Source: Microbacterium sp. NIBRBAC000506063 (lineage in GTDB: Bacteria; Actinomycetota; Actinomycetes; Actinomycetales; Microbacteriaceae). Taken from it: a stretch of DNA of 64,000 nt. The position numbers were made by a program, and so were the translations under genes. The notes beneath the pieces were generated by a model that saw nothing but the letters and a program-made list of their open reading frames with translations, did no database searches and was not told where the DNA came from. Shown one piece after another: positions 28,290 through 39,003 of the stretch; the first letter of the stretch is position 1; every line of letters starts with the position of its first letter. The stretch spans positions 2,480,001 through 2,544,000 of the forward strand of contig NZ_CP072876.1 of the NCBI RefSeq assembly GCF_017968845.1, read 5' to 3'.

Positions 28290-30020
28290 TCAGACGCCCA
28301 GCTGACCGGCGAAGTCGGCCGCCTGCAGGCGGGCCTTGACCGCGCCGAGGAAGCGGGCGGCATCCGCTCCGTCGATGATCCGGTGATCGTAGGAGATCGC
28401 CAGGTACACGTAGGAGCGCACGGCGAAGGCATCGACGCCGTCGACGCTCACGACACCCGGGCGCTTGACGACCGTGCCGGTGCCGAGGATCGCCGACTGC
28501 GGCTGGAAGACCAGCGGCGTGTCGAAGAGTGCCCCGCGGGAACCCGTGTTGGTGACCGTGAACGTTCCGCCGGCGAGCTCGTCGGGCTTGAGCTTGTTTT
28601 CGCGCGTGCGCGCCGCGAGATCAGCGATCTCGTGAGCGATCTGGGCGAGGTTCTTCGTGGCGGCATCACGCAGCACCGGGGTGAGCAGGCCGCGCTCGGT
28701 GTCGACCGCGATCGAGATGTTCTCGGTGTCGGGGTAGACGATCTTGTCGCCGTCGACCGTGGCGTTGATGATCGGGAACGCCTGCAGCGCTTCCGCGGCG
28801 GCGAGCGTGAAGAACGGCAGGAACGACAGCTTGTCACCGGTCTTCTGCTGGAACTCGGCCTTCACGCGGTCGCGGTAGGCGGAAAGCGCCGTGACGTCGA
28901 CCTCGACGACCGTCGTGAGCTGCGCGGTCTGCTGCAGCGATGCGACGGCACGTTCGGCGACCACCTTGCGCAGGCGCGACATCGGCTGCGTCGTGCCGCG
29001 CAGGGGCGAGACCTCCAGAGGAGCGGGCGCTGCGGGAGCCGCGGCGGCCGGTGCGGCCCCCACGCCTTCTGCCGCCTTGAGGACGTCTTCCTTGCGGATG
29101 CGTCCGCCGACACCGGTGCCGGACACGGTGGTCAGGTCGACGCCCTGCTGGGCGGCGAGGCGGCGCACGAGCGGCGTGACGTAGAGGTTGTCGCTCTCGG
29201 TCGGCAGGCTCAGCTTCGGAGCCGCGGGTGCGGCAGGGGCTGGAGCGGCTGCCGGCTCTGCGGCCTGGGCGGGCGCGCTCTCCTCGGCTTCCGCCGCGGG
29301 CGACGGCTCGGCGGCTGCCGGCGCCTCCGCGGCAGGAGCGGCCTCTGCGGCCGGTGCGGCAGGCTCCGCGGGTGCGGCAGGAGCGGCGCCGGCGGCACCG
29401 ACACGGGCCAGCACGGCGCCGACCTCGACGGTCTCGTCCTCGGAGACCAGGATCTCCTGGATGACGCCGGCCACGGGCGAGGGGATCTCGGTGTCGACCT
29501 TGTCGGTGGAGATCTCCAGCAGCGCCTCGTCGACGGCGATCTCGTCGCCGACCTGCTTGAGCCAGCGGGTGACCGTGCCCTCGGTGACGCTCTCGCCGAG
29601 CTCGGGGAGGGTGATGTCGGTCGCGTCGCCGCCACCGGAGGCCGGTGCGGCCGCGGGCTGCTCTGCGGCAGGCTCCGGCGCGGGGGCTGCCTCGGGCTCT
29701 GCGGCCGGTGCGGTCTCGGCGGGCGCGGCCTCGGCCTCAGCAGGTGCAGCGTCGGCAGCAGGCGCGGCATCCGATGATCCGCTGCCGTCGCCGATGCGCG
29801 CGAGGATCGCGCCGACCTCGACGGTCTCGTCTTCGGCGACGACGATCTCCTCGAGCACGCCCGAGATGGGCGAGGGTATTTCGGTGTCGACCTTGTCGGT
29901 GGAGATCTCCAGCAGACCCTCGTCTGCCTGGACGGTCTCGCCGACCTGCTTGAGCCAGCGGGTGACCGTACCCTCTGTGACGCTCTCACCGAGAGCCGGG
30001 AGGACCACGGGTGTGCTCAT
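28290..30020 (-). CDS. sucB: 2-oxoglutarate dehydrogenase E2, dihydrolipoamide succinyltransferase SucB
   Basis: A 576-residue E2 acyltransferase core of 2-oxo-acid dehydrogenase complexes. Two lipoyl domains are present. Each has the lipoylated lysine in [14 protein letters not shown], at about residue 43 and about residue 180. They are joined by long Ala/Pro/Glu-rich flexible linkers. A peripheral-subunit-binding domain follows ([14 protein letters not shown] to [11 protein letters not shown]). The catalytic domain ends with the His/Asp motif [20 protein letters not shown]. The ATG at 30020 has a GAAGGAG element 8 bases upstream. In actinobacteria this E2 often serves both AceE and the 2-oxoglutarate decarboxylase. 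It is the third gene of the pepA-lpd-sucB unit. Confidence 0.96.
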   Translation of the reverse strand: MSTPVVLPALGESVTEGTVTRWLKQVGETVQADEGLLEISTDKVDTEIPSPISGVLEEIVVAEDETVEVGAILARIGDGSGSSDAAPAADAAPAEAEAAPAETAPAAEPEAAPAPEPAAEQPAAAPASGGGDATDITLPELGESVTEGTVTRWLKQVGDEIAVDEALLEISTDKVDTEIPSPVAGVIQEILVSEDETVEVGAVLARVGAAGAAPAAPAEPAAPAAEAAPAAEAPAAAEPSPAAEAEESAPAQAAEPAAAPAPAAPAAPKLSLPTESDNLYVTPLVRRLAAQQGVDLTTVSGTGVGGRIRKEDVLKAAEGVGAAPAAAAPAAPAPLEVSPLRGTTQPMSRLRKVVAERAVASLQQTAQLTTVVEVDVTALSAYRDRVKAEFQQKTGDKLSFLPFFTLAAAEALQAFPIINATVDGDKIVYPDTENISIAVDTERGLLTPVLRDAATKNLAQIAHEIADLAARTRENKLKPDELAGGTFTVTNTGSRGALFDTPLVFQPQSAILGTGTVVKRPGVVSVDGVDAFAVRSYVYLAISYDHRIIDGADAARFLGAVKARLQAADFAGQLGV

Positions 30021-30085
30021 GTCGGAGTCTCCTTCAGGAAGTTTTGTGACGTGTTCAGCTTAGTGACCAGAATGGCGGCACGCAT

Positions 30086-31457
30086 TCACAGCGCGTGCAG
30101 AGGTTTGCCCGCGAGGGCGAGGAAAGCCTCACCCAGGGCTTCGCTCTGGGTGGGGTGTGCGTGGATGAGGGGGCGATGTCTTCGGGGTGCGCCTCCCAGC
30201 TGACGGCGAGCTGACCCTCGGTGATCAGCTCACCCACGCGGTCGCCCAGCAGATGCACGCCCAGGACGGGGCCGTCCTTCTTGCGCACGACCTTCACGAG
30301 CCCGCCCGTGCCGATGATCTCGCTCTTGCCGTTGCCGGCGAGGTTGTAATCGTAGGAGACGATCGCGTCGGCGCCGTGCTCTGCCGCCGCCTGCTCCTCG
30401 GTGACGCCGACGGAGGCGACCTCCGGGCTGGAGTAGGTGACCCGGGGATCTGGCTCTCGGGCACGCTCACCGGTTCCAGCCCGCGATGCGCTCCGCGACG
30501 GCGATGCCCTGGAGGAAGCCGCGGTGGGCGAGCTGGAGCCCGGGGGTGATGTCGCCCACGGCCCAGACGTGCTCCACAGAGGTGCGCAGGTCCTCGTCGA
30601 CGACGACGAAGCCGCGGTCGGTCGTGACGCCGGCCTCTTCGAAGCCGAGCCCTGCCGTGGCCGGCCCGCGGCCGACGGCCACGAGAAGGTAGTCGCCGGT
30701 GAACTCGGTGCCGTCGTCGAGCGTGACGGTGACGCCGTTCTCGTCCTGCGTGGCGGTGCTCAGCGGCTTGCCCAGCGAGTAGGTGATGCCGCGGCGGCGG
30801 AAGGCGCGCTCCAGGCCCTTGCTGAGGGCGACATCCTCATTGGGGACCAGATCGGGGAGCGCCTCGATGATCGTGACCTCGGCGCCGAAGGAGTGCCAGA
30901 CGCTGGCGAACTCGACGCCGATCACTCCGCCGCCGAGGATGAGCACGCGCCCGGGATCTCGTCGAGCGCGAGGGCCTCCTCGCTGGTGAGGAAGCGGCCG
31001 CCGATCTCGATGCCGGGGATCGTGCGGCTGTACGAACCGGTCGCGAGAACGACGTCCTTGCCGACGTAGACGTCGTCACCGACGACGACACGGCGCTCCG
31101 CGTCCAGGCGGCCTTCGCCGGCGACGGTCGTGATGCCGCGGGCCTTGATGAGGCCCTCGAGACCCTTGAACTTCTTCGCGACGATGCCCTCGCGGTAGCT
31201 GCGCACTCCGGCGGCATCGATGCCCTGGAGGGTCGCGGTGACGCCGACGGATGCGGCGGTGCGCACGTTCTCGGCGATCTCGGCCGCATGCAGCAGCGCC
31301 TTGGTCGGGATGCACCCGCGGTGGAGGCAGGTGCCGCCCACCTTGTCCTTCTCGATCAGCGCGACGCTCTTGCCGAGCTCCGCGGCGCGAAGGGCTGCGG
31401 CATAGCCGCCGCTGCCCCGCCCAGGACGACGAGGTCGAATTCGTGCGTGGTCATCAT
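30086..31457 (-). CDS. lpd: Dihydrolipoyl dehydrogenase (E3; five frameshifts)
   Basis: The FAD-dependent E3 enzyme that reoxidises lipoyl groups of the PDH and OGDH complexes with NAD. It has the FAD motif DLVVLGGGSGGYAAALRAAE and the redox disulphide GGTCLHRGCIPTKALLHAAE. The NAD motif is LILGGGVIGVEFASVWHSFG. AVGDITPGLQLAHRGFLQG is followed by the dimer-interface His-Glu in APLIHAHPTQSEALGEAF. Single bases are missing near 31419, 30952, 30476, 30441 and 30170. Repaired length is 458 residues, matching the family. The start ATGATG overlaps the pepA stop by 4 bases. It lies 65 bp upstream of sucB. Confidence 0.95.
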
Positions 31458-32927
31458 GCCTCCGTGGTCGATGCTTCGGCGAACGCGATGATCGATCGGA
31501 CCATCGCGCCGGTCGCGCCCTTGTCGGTGAAGCCGTAGGGGCGCCCTTGTGGTTGCCGACCCCGGCGATGTCGAGGTGCACCCAGGGGATGCGTGCGGCG
31601 TCGTCGCCCTCACCGGTGCGGCCGATGAAGTGGCGCAGGAAGAGCCCGGCGAACAGCGAACCGCCGGCGGGGTCGCCGACCTTGGCGTTCACGAGATCGG
31701 CGATGGGGACTCGAGCTCGTCCACCATGTGCTCGGGGAGCGGAAGGTGCCAGGCGAGCTCATCGGCGGACTCCGCGGCGGCGAGGAACTCGGCGACGGCG
31801 TCGTCCTCGCCCATGACGCCGACGTGGCGTGTGCCGAGGGCGACGGTGATCGCGCCGGTGAGCGTGGCGACGTCGATGATGACGTCCGGGTTCTCGCGGC
31901 TCGCCGCGGCGAGGCCGTCGCCCAGGACAAGGCGGCCCTCGGCATCCGTGTTCAGCACTTCGACGGTCGTGCCGTCGAGGAGCCGCAGCACGTCGCCCGG
32001 GCGCGTGGCGCGGCCGGAGGGCATGTTGTCGGCGATGCAGAGCCACGCGGTCACGCGCACGGGCAGGCGCAGGCTCGCGATCGCGCGGAACGCGGCGAGG
32101 CTCGTCGCGGCACCGCACATGTCGTACTTCATGCCGACCATGCTGCCCGCCGGCTTGAGAGAGAGACCGCCGGTGTCGAAGGTGATGCCCTTGCCGACGA
32201 GCGCGATGTGCCGGTTCGCCTGCTCGGGCGCGTAGTCGAGGCGGACGAGCCGCGGCGGGCGGTCGGACCCCTGTCCGACGCCCAGGATGCCACCGTAGCC
32301 CTCCTCGGCGAGGGCCTTCTCGTCGAGGATCGTGACGGAGACGTCGAGTCCTTCCACGCTCTCCTCGGCGCGCGTGGCGAGGTCGTTCGGTCCGAGCCAC
32401 TCGGCGGGGGTCGAGACGAGGTCCTTCACGAGCGCGACGGCGTCGCCGACGGTCTGCGCCCGGGCGATCTCCGCGTCGCCGAGTGCGTCGGCGTGCAGCA
32501 GCACGGCGCTCGCGCGCGGGCGAGCGGGGTCGCTGCGGTAGCCGTCGAAGCGGTAGCCGCCGAGGACGGCGCCTTCGGCGGCGGCGGTGGCGTACTCCTC
32601 GAGCCCGGCGGAGAGGCCGACCGAGACCGTCTCGAAACCGGTGAGCGAGCGGATGCCGGCACCGACCGCTTCGCGCACGGCGGCGGCCGACGGCGTCTTG
32701 CCGACACCCACGACCGCGAGCGGCACCTTCGTGACCTCGGGCGCGTGCACCCGGGCGAAAGCGGACGCCCCACCGGTGAAGCCGATGGCTCCGAGTGTCT
32801 CGGAGAGGCCGGGATAGGCGGAGACCGCGTCGGGGAAGGACTCGAGGTCGGCCAGTACCAGCAGGGCGGCATCGGCCTGGGTGTCGATGAACGGGTGGTC
32901 AGCGCGAGACAACGCAGGAAGCGACAT
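31454..32927 (-). CDS. pepA: Leucyl aminopeptidase PepA, M17 family (two frameshifts)
   Basis: A two-metal M17 aminopeptidase that releases N-terminal residues during peptide turnover. Metal and catalytic motifs are visible: VGKGITFDTGGLSLKPAGSM, KYDMCGAATSLA, IADNMPSGRA and the signature NTDAEGRLVLGDGLA. Single bases are missing near 31707 (before IADLVNAKVGDPAGGSLFAG) and near 31543 (before PYGFTDKGATGAMVRSIIAF). Repaired length is about 491 residues, typical of the family. The ATG at 32927 is used. The stop overlaps the lpd start, so translation is coupled. The pepA-lpd-sucB order is common in actinobacteria. Confidence 0.94.
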
Positions 32928-33039
32928 GCTTCCATCCTAGGTTTCCCTCGCCGGAGTCGGCGCCGTGGGCGGGGCGGGTGTTCGCTGACAGCGAGGGACC
33001 CGCGCGCCTCGTGCCCATGGCGCCTCGTAGCATGGAGGC

Positions 33040-33989
33040 ATGCCCATCTCCGGAGAACTCTTCGAGCGTGTCGTGAACGCACCCGCGGTGCCGAAAGGAC
33101 TCCCGCTCGTGATCCTCCTGACCGGATTCACGGATGCCGGCTCGGCCGTCTCGGGTCTCATCGACCATCTTCAGGACACGACGGATCCGAAGCCGGTCGC
33201 CGTCTTCGACAACGACGTGCTCCTCGACTACCGCGCGCGTCGCCCGGTCGTGCAGTTCGATCAGGACCACCTGACCTCCTTCGCCCCGGCGCGGCTCGAA
33301 CTCGCCGTCGCGCACGATGCGATCGGCCAGCAGTTCCTGCTTCTGTCCGGATACGAGCCCGACTTCGCCTGGAACGCCTTCGTCGACGCCGTCCTGGAGC
33401 TCGCGGACGAGTTCGAGGTCTCGGGATGAGCTGGGTGCACGCGATCGCGATGCCCGTGCCGCACACCCGGCCGCTGGGCACGACCGTGAGCGGCAACCGG
33501 GCGGAACTCATCGCCGCGCACTCGGTGTGGAAGCCGCGCACGCAGGTCCCCTCCACCGCGGGGCACCTGCTGGAATTCCGCTTCGCCGAGCGCGGCGAGG
33601 CGACGGTGGGCTTCGTCCTCCTCATCCCGCACTATCTGGCCGAGACCTCGTATCCGCAGGCGGTGCTCACGGCTGCCGATCGGCTCATGAACGCCACCGG
33701 TCTCGTCCTGGCTATGGATGCGGTGCGAGGCGAGAACGACGACTATCTCGCCCGCGTCGACGAGCAGGTGCAGGGCAACGACGAGCTGCTGCAGATGCTG
33801 CACACCCTCGAGGAGCGCCACGACGCCTACATGGCGGGCTACAACGCGCCGGACGCCGAGCACGGGTTCGGCGACGCACCCTTCACGGAGCGGAACCTGC
33901 CGAGCGCCGACGAACTCGCCGCAGAGCTGGAGAGATACCTCGCGTCGCGACCCCCTGGCGATGATGAGAGCAAGTCCTCACGCGGCTGA
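33040..33989 (+). CDS. PAC2-family protein (proteasome assembly chaperone-like; one frameshift)
   Basis: A member of the PAC2 family (PF09754), about 316 residues after repair. It contains VILLTGFTDAGSAVSGLIDHL, the segment DYRARRPVVQFD, AMPVPHTRPLGTTVSG and the C-terminal helical part DELLQMLHTLEERHDAYM. One base is missing at about 33425 in the GGG before MSWVHAIAMPVPHTRP. Homologues in actinobacteria are associated with proteasome assembly by name, but the molecular role is not settled and many proteasome-lacking species keep it. Start is the ATG at 33040. Confidence 0.85.
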
Positions 33990-34043
33990 TTCTTCTCGGA
34001 TCACGAATATGCGGCATCCGGCGACTCCGATAGGCGTAGGGTG

Positions 34044-34052
34044 TGCGATAAT
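34044..34052 (+). promoter_or_regulatory. Possible extended -10 element for the sigma factor gene
   Basis: TGCGATAAT at 34044-34052 matches an extended -10 (TGnTATAAT with one mismatch in the hexamer). It lies about 107 bp before the sigma factor start. The 170-bp gap 33990-34158 has no other gene; a short inverted repeat AAGAC/GTCTT (34091-34109) is also seen. Confidence 0.3.
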
Positions 34053-34158
34053 GGTTCTCTGACCCGTTGTCAACCACTGTGCTCGGCACGAAGACTTGAC
34101 AAGGGTCTTACTAGTGTCCGAAATTCTCCGGGGCCCCGCACCCCGTGAAAGGCGAAAC

Positions 34159-35445
34159 GTGACTCCTGCCGCGACCAAGAAATCACGGACGACCTCCAGC
34201 AAGACTTCTGCCGCCGACGACGCGGCCACCCAGACCGACGCCGCCGAGCCGGCGGAGAAGCCCGCCACCAAGGCGAAGTCCGCCGCGAAGACGACGGCGA
34301 AGACCGACAAGCCCGCTGCCAAGGCTCCGGCCAAGAAGAGCACGGCCGGGCGCCGCAAGAAGGCCGACGACGAGACTCCCGTCGACGCGCCCGACGCCGA
34401 GGTCGAGGCCGAGGACAACGACGAGGAGGAGGCCAAGCCGGCCTTCACCGAGCCGCTGCCCACCGGTGCGATCGTCCTGACCTCCAAGGACGAGGACGAC
34501 GTCCCCGTCTACTCGACGCAGATCACCGGCGCCACGGCAGACCCGGTCAAGGACTACCTCAAGCAGATCGGAAAGGTCGCGCTGCTGAACGCGGCCGAAG
34601 AGGTCGAGCTCGCGATGCGCATCGAAGCGGGCCTGTTCGCCGAGGAGAAGCTGTCGACGATGTCGGCCGCCGAGAAGTCCAGCGAGCTGGGCCTGGACCT
34701 GCAGTGGGTCGCCCGCGACGGCCAGCGCGCCAAGTCGCACCTGCTGGGCGCGAACCTGCGTCTGGTCGTCTCGCTCGCCAAGCGCTACACCGGCCGCGGC
34801 ATGCAGTTCCTGGATCTCATCCAGGAGGGCAACCTCGGTCTCATCCGCGCCGTCGAGAAGTTCGACTACACCAAGGGGTTCAAGTTCTCGACCTACGCCA
34901 CCTGGTGGATCCGACAGGCGATCACGCGCGCGATGGCCGACCAGGCCCGCACGATCCGCATCCCCGTGCACATGGTCGAGGTCATCAACAAGCTCGCCCG
35001 CGTGCAGCGCCAGATGCTGCAGGATCTGGGCCGCGAGCCCACGCCGGAAGAGCTCAGCCGCGAACTCGACATGACGCCCGAGAAGGTCGTTGAGGTGCAG
35101 AAGTACGGTCGCGAGCCGATCTCGCTGCACACGCCGCTCGGTGAAGACGGCGACAGCGAGTTCGGCGACCTCATCGAAGACACCGAGGCGGTTGTTCCCG
35201 CCGACGCCGTGGGCTTCACGATGCTGCAGCGCCAGCTCGAGCAGCTGCTGGAGTCGCTCTCCGAGCGCGAAGCGGGCGTGATCCGCATGCGCTTCGGCCT
35301 CGGCGACGGGCAGCCCAAGACCCTCGACCAGATCGGTGACACCTTCGGCGTGACGCGTGAGCGCATCCGCCAGATCGAGTCGAAGACGATGGCCAAGCTG
35401 CGTCACCCGAGCCGCTCGCAGTCGCTGCGGGATTACCTCGAGTGA
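34159..35445 (+). CDS. sigA: Primary RNA polymerase sigma factor (SigA/RpoD/HrdB)
   Basis: The housekeeping sigma-70 factor, 428 residues. The N-terminal 130 residues are a Lys/Ala/Glu-rich low-complexity region typical of actinobacterial HrdB. Region 1.2 begins [20 protein letters not shown]. Regions 2.1-2.4 include [20 protein letters not shown] and [20 protein letters not shown]. Region 3 has [20 protein letters not shown]. Region 4.2 is [20 protein letters not shown]. The GTG at 34159 follows AAAGGCGAAAC and gives the expected [14 protein letters not shown] start; an upstream in-frame start at 34096 is unlikely. The stop overlaps the next gene in TGATG. Confidence 0.97.
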   Translation: MTPAATKKSRTTSSKTSAADDAATQTDAAEPAEKPATKAKSAAKTTAKTDKPAAKAPAKKSTAGRRKKADDETPVDAPDAEVEAEDNDEEEAKPAFTEPLPTGAIVLTSKDEDDVPVYSTQITGATADPVKDYLKQIGKVALLNAAEEVELAMRIEAGLFAEEKLSTMSAAEKSSELGLDLQWVARDGQRAKSHLLGANLRLVVSLAKRYTGRGMQFLDLIQEGNLGLIRAVEKFDYTKGFKFSTYATWWIRQAITRAMADQARTIRIPVHMVEVINKLARVQRQMLQDLGREPTPEELSRELDMTPEKVVEVQKYGREPISLHTPLGEDGDSEFGDLIEDTEAVVPADAVGFTMLQRQLEQLLESLSEREAGVIRMRFGLGDGQPKTLDQIGDTFGVTRERIRQIESKTMAKLRHPSRSQSLRDYLE

Positions 35446-36138
35446 TGCCGGAGGCGAACAAGGGCAAGGCCCTCTCGGTCGAGGTCGACGGTGTCTCCTA
35501 CCAGCGCATCCCGATCCGCACGCGTGTCGTGATGCCCGGAGACGACCTCGACGCCGTTGTCCGGGAGTACTCCGCCGAGCATCTGCAGGACGATGACCTG
35601 CTGTTCGTCACGGAGAAGATCGTGGCGATCACGCAGGGGCGGTCCTTCCTCCTCGACGAGATCCAGCCGCGACCGCTGGCCCGCTTCCTCTCGAAGTACG
35701 TCACCCGTACGAGCTACGGGATCGGCCTCGGCATGCCCGAGACGATGGAGATGGCGCTGCGCGAGTGCGGCACGCCGCGCATTCTCTTCGCCGCCGCAGT
35801 CTCCGCCGTCACGAAGCTCTTCGGGCGCCGCGGCGACTTCTACCGGATCGCCGGTGACAAGGCCCGCTCGATCGACGGTCCGACCGCGCACACCATCCCG
35901 CCGTACAACCAGGCGGTCGTCCTGGGGCCGGAGAAGCCCGTGCAGGTCGCGGCACGGCTCAAGGGTCTGCTCGGGGCAGGATCCAGGTCGCGGTCGTCGA
36001 CATCAACGACATCGGCGGGAACATCCTCGGCTCGACGCTGCCGAAGGCGGAGGAGCAGCGGCTGACGCGCATCCTGGCGGACAACCCCTCGGGCAGCGAC
36101 ACGAGTCCACTCCGCTGGGGATCATCCGCACAGCGTGA
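35445..36138 (+). CDS. CofE-like protein (F420-0:gamma-glutamyl ligase family; two frameshifts)
   Basis: A member of the CofE superfamily (PF01996), about 231 residues after repair. CofE adds glutamate to coenzyme F420 in other organisms. Segments include RIPIRTRVVMPGDDLDAVVREY, DDDLLFVTEKIVAITQGRS and VVDINDIGGNILGST; the C-terminal DNPLGQRHESTPLGIIR is complete. Single bases are missing near 35976 and in the C run near 36087. No other F420 biosynthetic gene is visible here, so this stand-alone version may do something else. The ATG at 35445 overlaps the sigma factor stop, giving translational coupling. Confidence 0.75.
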
Positions 36139-36163
36139 CCGTGTGGCGGCCTGCGGTCGCCGC

Positions 36164-37193
36164 TCAGCGCTTGTCGACGATGTCGGCGCCGATCGCCTCG
36201 CGGTAGCGGTGCAGGAGGCCGGTGCGGATGCCGGAGGCCGAGGGCTTCATCTGGAACACGCTGGAGTTGTGGTTGGCCTCGATGAGAGCGGGACCCTCCT
36301 GCGTGATGGCGATGTCCCACCCGACATAGGGGATGGTCGGGAGGCGCGTGGCCGCGTCGGCGACGAGCTCGACGACCTTCTGGTAGTGCGGCACGTGCAG
36401 GCCCTGGATCGGCGTTCCCGTGACCGGGTGCTCGCGATAGATGTTCGACTGCTTGTCGACGCCGGGATAGAGGGCGACGCCGTCGTCGTCGAGCATCGTG
36501 AACATCCCGCCCGAGGCGAAGTTGTCGATCACCGCGCCGTTGCCGATGCGCAGCACCGAGGCGATGACGTGCAGCTTCTCGGCGGGGTCGCGGTAGGTGA
36601 TCATCCGGACCGTGTTGACGCTGTCGGGGTAGAGGGCGGCCAGGTCGTCGTGCTGACGGAGGACCTCCTCGAGGAGGGTCTGATCGGCGGCGACGAGTGC
36701 GGCCCGCCACGCGGCGACGTCGTCGATGCCGGCGGTCTCGTGGATCGCGATCCCCGCCCGCCCTCACCTGCCGCAGGCTTGGCGATGACCCGGGGGTGAC
36801 GACGCACGAAGGCCTCGAGGTCCTCGTCGGATGCCGCGGCGGCATCGATCCAGTCCCTTCGCGTCAGGTCGGCGAAGTCGGTGAGGAAACGCCGCTTGTC
36901 GCCGAGGATGACGGCGGACTCGGGGCGTTGAGGGTCTTGTTGAGGCGGAAGGCCTTGGGGTGGGTCATCCAGGTGGCGCGTTCGCGCGCCGAGAGGAGCC
37001 GGATGTCCCAGACGACGTAGTCGCGGAAGCCCATCTCGTAGCGGATGGAGCACCAGAGCATGTCGGCGATGATCACCGGAAGGGGTGCTGTGGAGACTTT
37101 CTTCACCTGATGGGCGAGCTCCAGCAGTTGGGTCGGATTCAGCCGCCTCGCCCGCTTGAAGAGGTACCCGATGCGCAACCGCTTCTGATCCAC
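36164..37193 (-). CDS. ATP-grasp protein, sugar-transfer-associated type, paralogue 1 (two frameshifts)
   Basis: A 343-residue (repaired) ATP-grasp enzyme resembling the sugar-transfer-associated class (PF14397), which joins a carboxylate to an amine with ATP but has no known substrate. Features in order are RRLNPTQLLELAHQV, LGDKRRFLTDFADLTRRDW, the ATP-loop IAKPAAGEGGRG, DSVNTVRMITY and the metal-binding segment PALIEANHNSSVFQMKPSAS. The terminus is GIRTGLLHRYREAIGADIVD. Single bases are missing near 36924 and near 36757. It lies back to back with an equal-length paralogue 92 bp away. The ATG at 37193 gives the start DQKRLRIGYLFKRA. Confidence 0.8.
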
Positions 37194-37285
37194 CGACCCA
37201 GGCTAACACGCACCGTCCCGGCGGTTTCGCGGCGGGGACGACTACTATGGACGTTCTGGCAGGTCCATGTCGAAAGGTTCCCCTC

Positions 37286-38315
37286 TTGTCTCGAGACGTC
37301 GCATTCACGGCGCGCCTGAAGTACTTTCTGAAGCGACTGACCTCGTTCACACCGGGCGGGTGTGGGCCTTCGCGACGCAGATCGCCGAGGAGCAGGGCAA
37401 GTGGGCGCCGAAGGTCTTCGTCGACATGCTCATCTGGTCCGCATTTCATGACACCGCATACATCGACTACTACGAGGCCGACTTCGCGCTGCTGACCAAG
37501 AGCGAGCGCAGGACGTTCATGACCTCGCTCGTGCAGCACCATCTGGCCAACGCGCTCAACGACCCGCACGACGTGATGCAGTTCCAGAACAAGATCGCCT
37601 TCAACCGCCGCTTCGCCGAGTACCTGGGGCGCGACTGGCTCGATCTGGAGGAGACCGACGTCGAGGCCTTCCGCGCCTTCACCGAGGCGAACCCGGTCAT
37701 CATCGCCAAGACACCCGTCGGGCGCGAGGGCAAGGGCGTCTTCCGCTACGACACCGCCGAGGTGACGGACCTGGCCGCCTTCCGCGCGGAGCTGCTCGAG
37801 AAGGGGCAGCGGCTGATCGAGCAGCCCATCGTCCAGCATCCCTACCTCGCCGAGTACTGCGCCGGAACGGTGAACACCACCCGCGTCGTGTCGTTCTTCG
37901 ACGGAGAGACCGTGCACATCCTGATGGCCGCGCAGAAGTTCGGCCGGGGCGCCGTGAGCGACCAGTTCACGTGGGGCGGCTTCTTCACGATGATCGACGA
38001 GAACGGGCGCTCCTTCGGCCCGGGCACACCGGCAAGCACAAGAGCCGCTACGAGACGCATCCCGACTCCGGCAAGTCGATCGTCGACTTCCAGGTGCCGC
38101 TGTGGGATCAGGTCGTCGACATCGTCACGCGCGCCGCTCAGGAGGTGCCCACGGTTCCCTACGTCGGCTGGGACGTCGTGGCGGGTCCGGAGAAGCCGGT
38201 CATCATCGAGGGCAACTGGACTCCCGGACTCTACGAGACGCGGGTGAGCGCCACCGGCATCCGCACCGGCTCCCGGGCGAAGCACCGCCCGGCCATCGAG
38301 GCCAGCCGTCGGTGA
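37286..38315 (+). CDS. ATP-grasp protein, sugar-transfer-associated type, paralogue 2 (two frameshifts)
   Basis: A second ATP-grasp paralogue of the same repaired length (343 residues). It shows LKYFLKRLTSFTPGG, WAPKVFVDMLIWSAFHDTAY, the ATP-loop IIAKTPVGREGKGVFRYD, LIEQPIVQHPYLAEY, NTTRVVSFFDGETVHI and PYVGWDVVAGPEKPVIIEGN; GIRTGSRAKHRPAIEAS closes the protein. Frameshifts are near 37358 and near 38026. The proposed start is a TTG at 37286 with GAAAGG 8 bases upstream. An ATG at 37247 is in frame but overlaps a TACTAT -10-like hexamer (37243-37248). Its stop overlaps the next gene in GTGA, coupling it to the racemase-like pair; a shared pathway is inferred. Confidence 0.8.
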
Positions 38316-39003
38316 TCCCTCGCCGGAGCCTCCCGCGCGCGCTGATCTCCCGGGCGTGCTCCGCACGAACGCGACGGCGGCGGTCCAGCGCGGCGGCACC
38401 GTCGCCGATCTCCGCGGCGATGCGTTCGGGCACGGCGTGGCGGAGGTCGCCCCGATCGTCCATGACGCGGGCGCACGGGCACTCCTCGTCGGTTCCGGAC
38501 GAGTCGCCGAGGCTCTGCGGCGGAGCGGGCTGCCGGCGATCGTCGAGGGCGAGCCGGACATCGACGGCGATGCGCTCTACGGGCTTCCCGGAAGCGGACT
38601 CGACCCCGTCATGAGACTGAGCGGGCAGGTCCTCTCGACGAAGCCGTTGCGTGCCGGGGAGGCGGTGTCCTACGGCTACACGTATCGTGCGACCGTCGAC
38701 ACGACGGTCGCACTCGTGACCGGCGGGTATGCGCAGGGCGTCGTCCGGGCGCTGGGGAACCGCGTGCGCGTGCAGGTCGGGGGAGAGCTCGTCCCGATCG
38801 TGGGTCGGGTGGCGATGGATGTCTGCGTCGTGGATCTCCAGGCGCCGTCACCCGCTGTCGCCGACGGCACGGAGGTCGTGTTCTTCGGCGGATCCGGGCC
38901 GGTGAAGGACGGACTTGCGGCGTGGGCGGAGGCGACCGGCCTCTCGGCCGCGGAACTGATCACGGTCGCCGGTTCCAAGGCGGTGCGCGAATGGGAGCAC
39001 TGA
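38312..39003 (+). CDS. AlrA: truncated alanine-racemase-like protein with intact C-terminal domain but no PLP lysine (one frameshift)
   Basis: A 230-residue relative of alanine racemase. The N-terminal barrel is cut to about 85 residues. The usual PLP-lysine motif K-A-D-A-Y-G-H-G appears as RGDAFGHG, so lysine is replaced by arginine and tyrosine by phenylalanine. The C-terminal beta domain is complete: the catalytic-tyrosine motif AVSYGYTYRA (SYG tyrosine about residue 121), GGYAQGVVRALGNRV and GRVAMDVCVVDL, holding the Met-Asp of the substrate loop. Alone it should not bind PLP normally. One base is missing near 38358. Start GTG 38312 overlaps the ATP-grasp stop, and its stop overlaps AlrB (TGATG). 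A heterodimer with AlrB is proposed. Confidence 0.85.

Noticed and set aside
29190..29760. Strongly repetitive GC-rich stretches within sucB that look like a tandem repeat.
   Set aside because: They encode the Ala/Pro/Glu-rich linkers between the lipoyl and binding domains, a normal E2 feature.
34096..34101. TTGACA as a -35 element for the sigma factor gene.
   Set aside because: No acceptable -10 hexamer occurs 16-18 bp downstream; the nearest AT-rich hexamer is only 7 bp away.
37247..37285. ATG at 37247 as the start of the second ATP-grasp gene.
   Set aside because: It overlaps a TACTAT -10-like hexamer and adds residues with no match in the paralogue; the TTG at 37286 has a GAAAGG element at suitable spacing. 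It remains possible.
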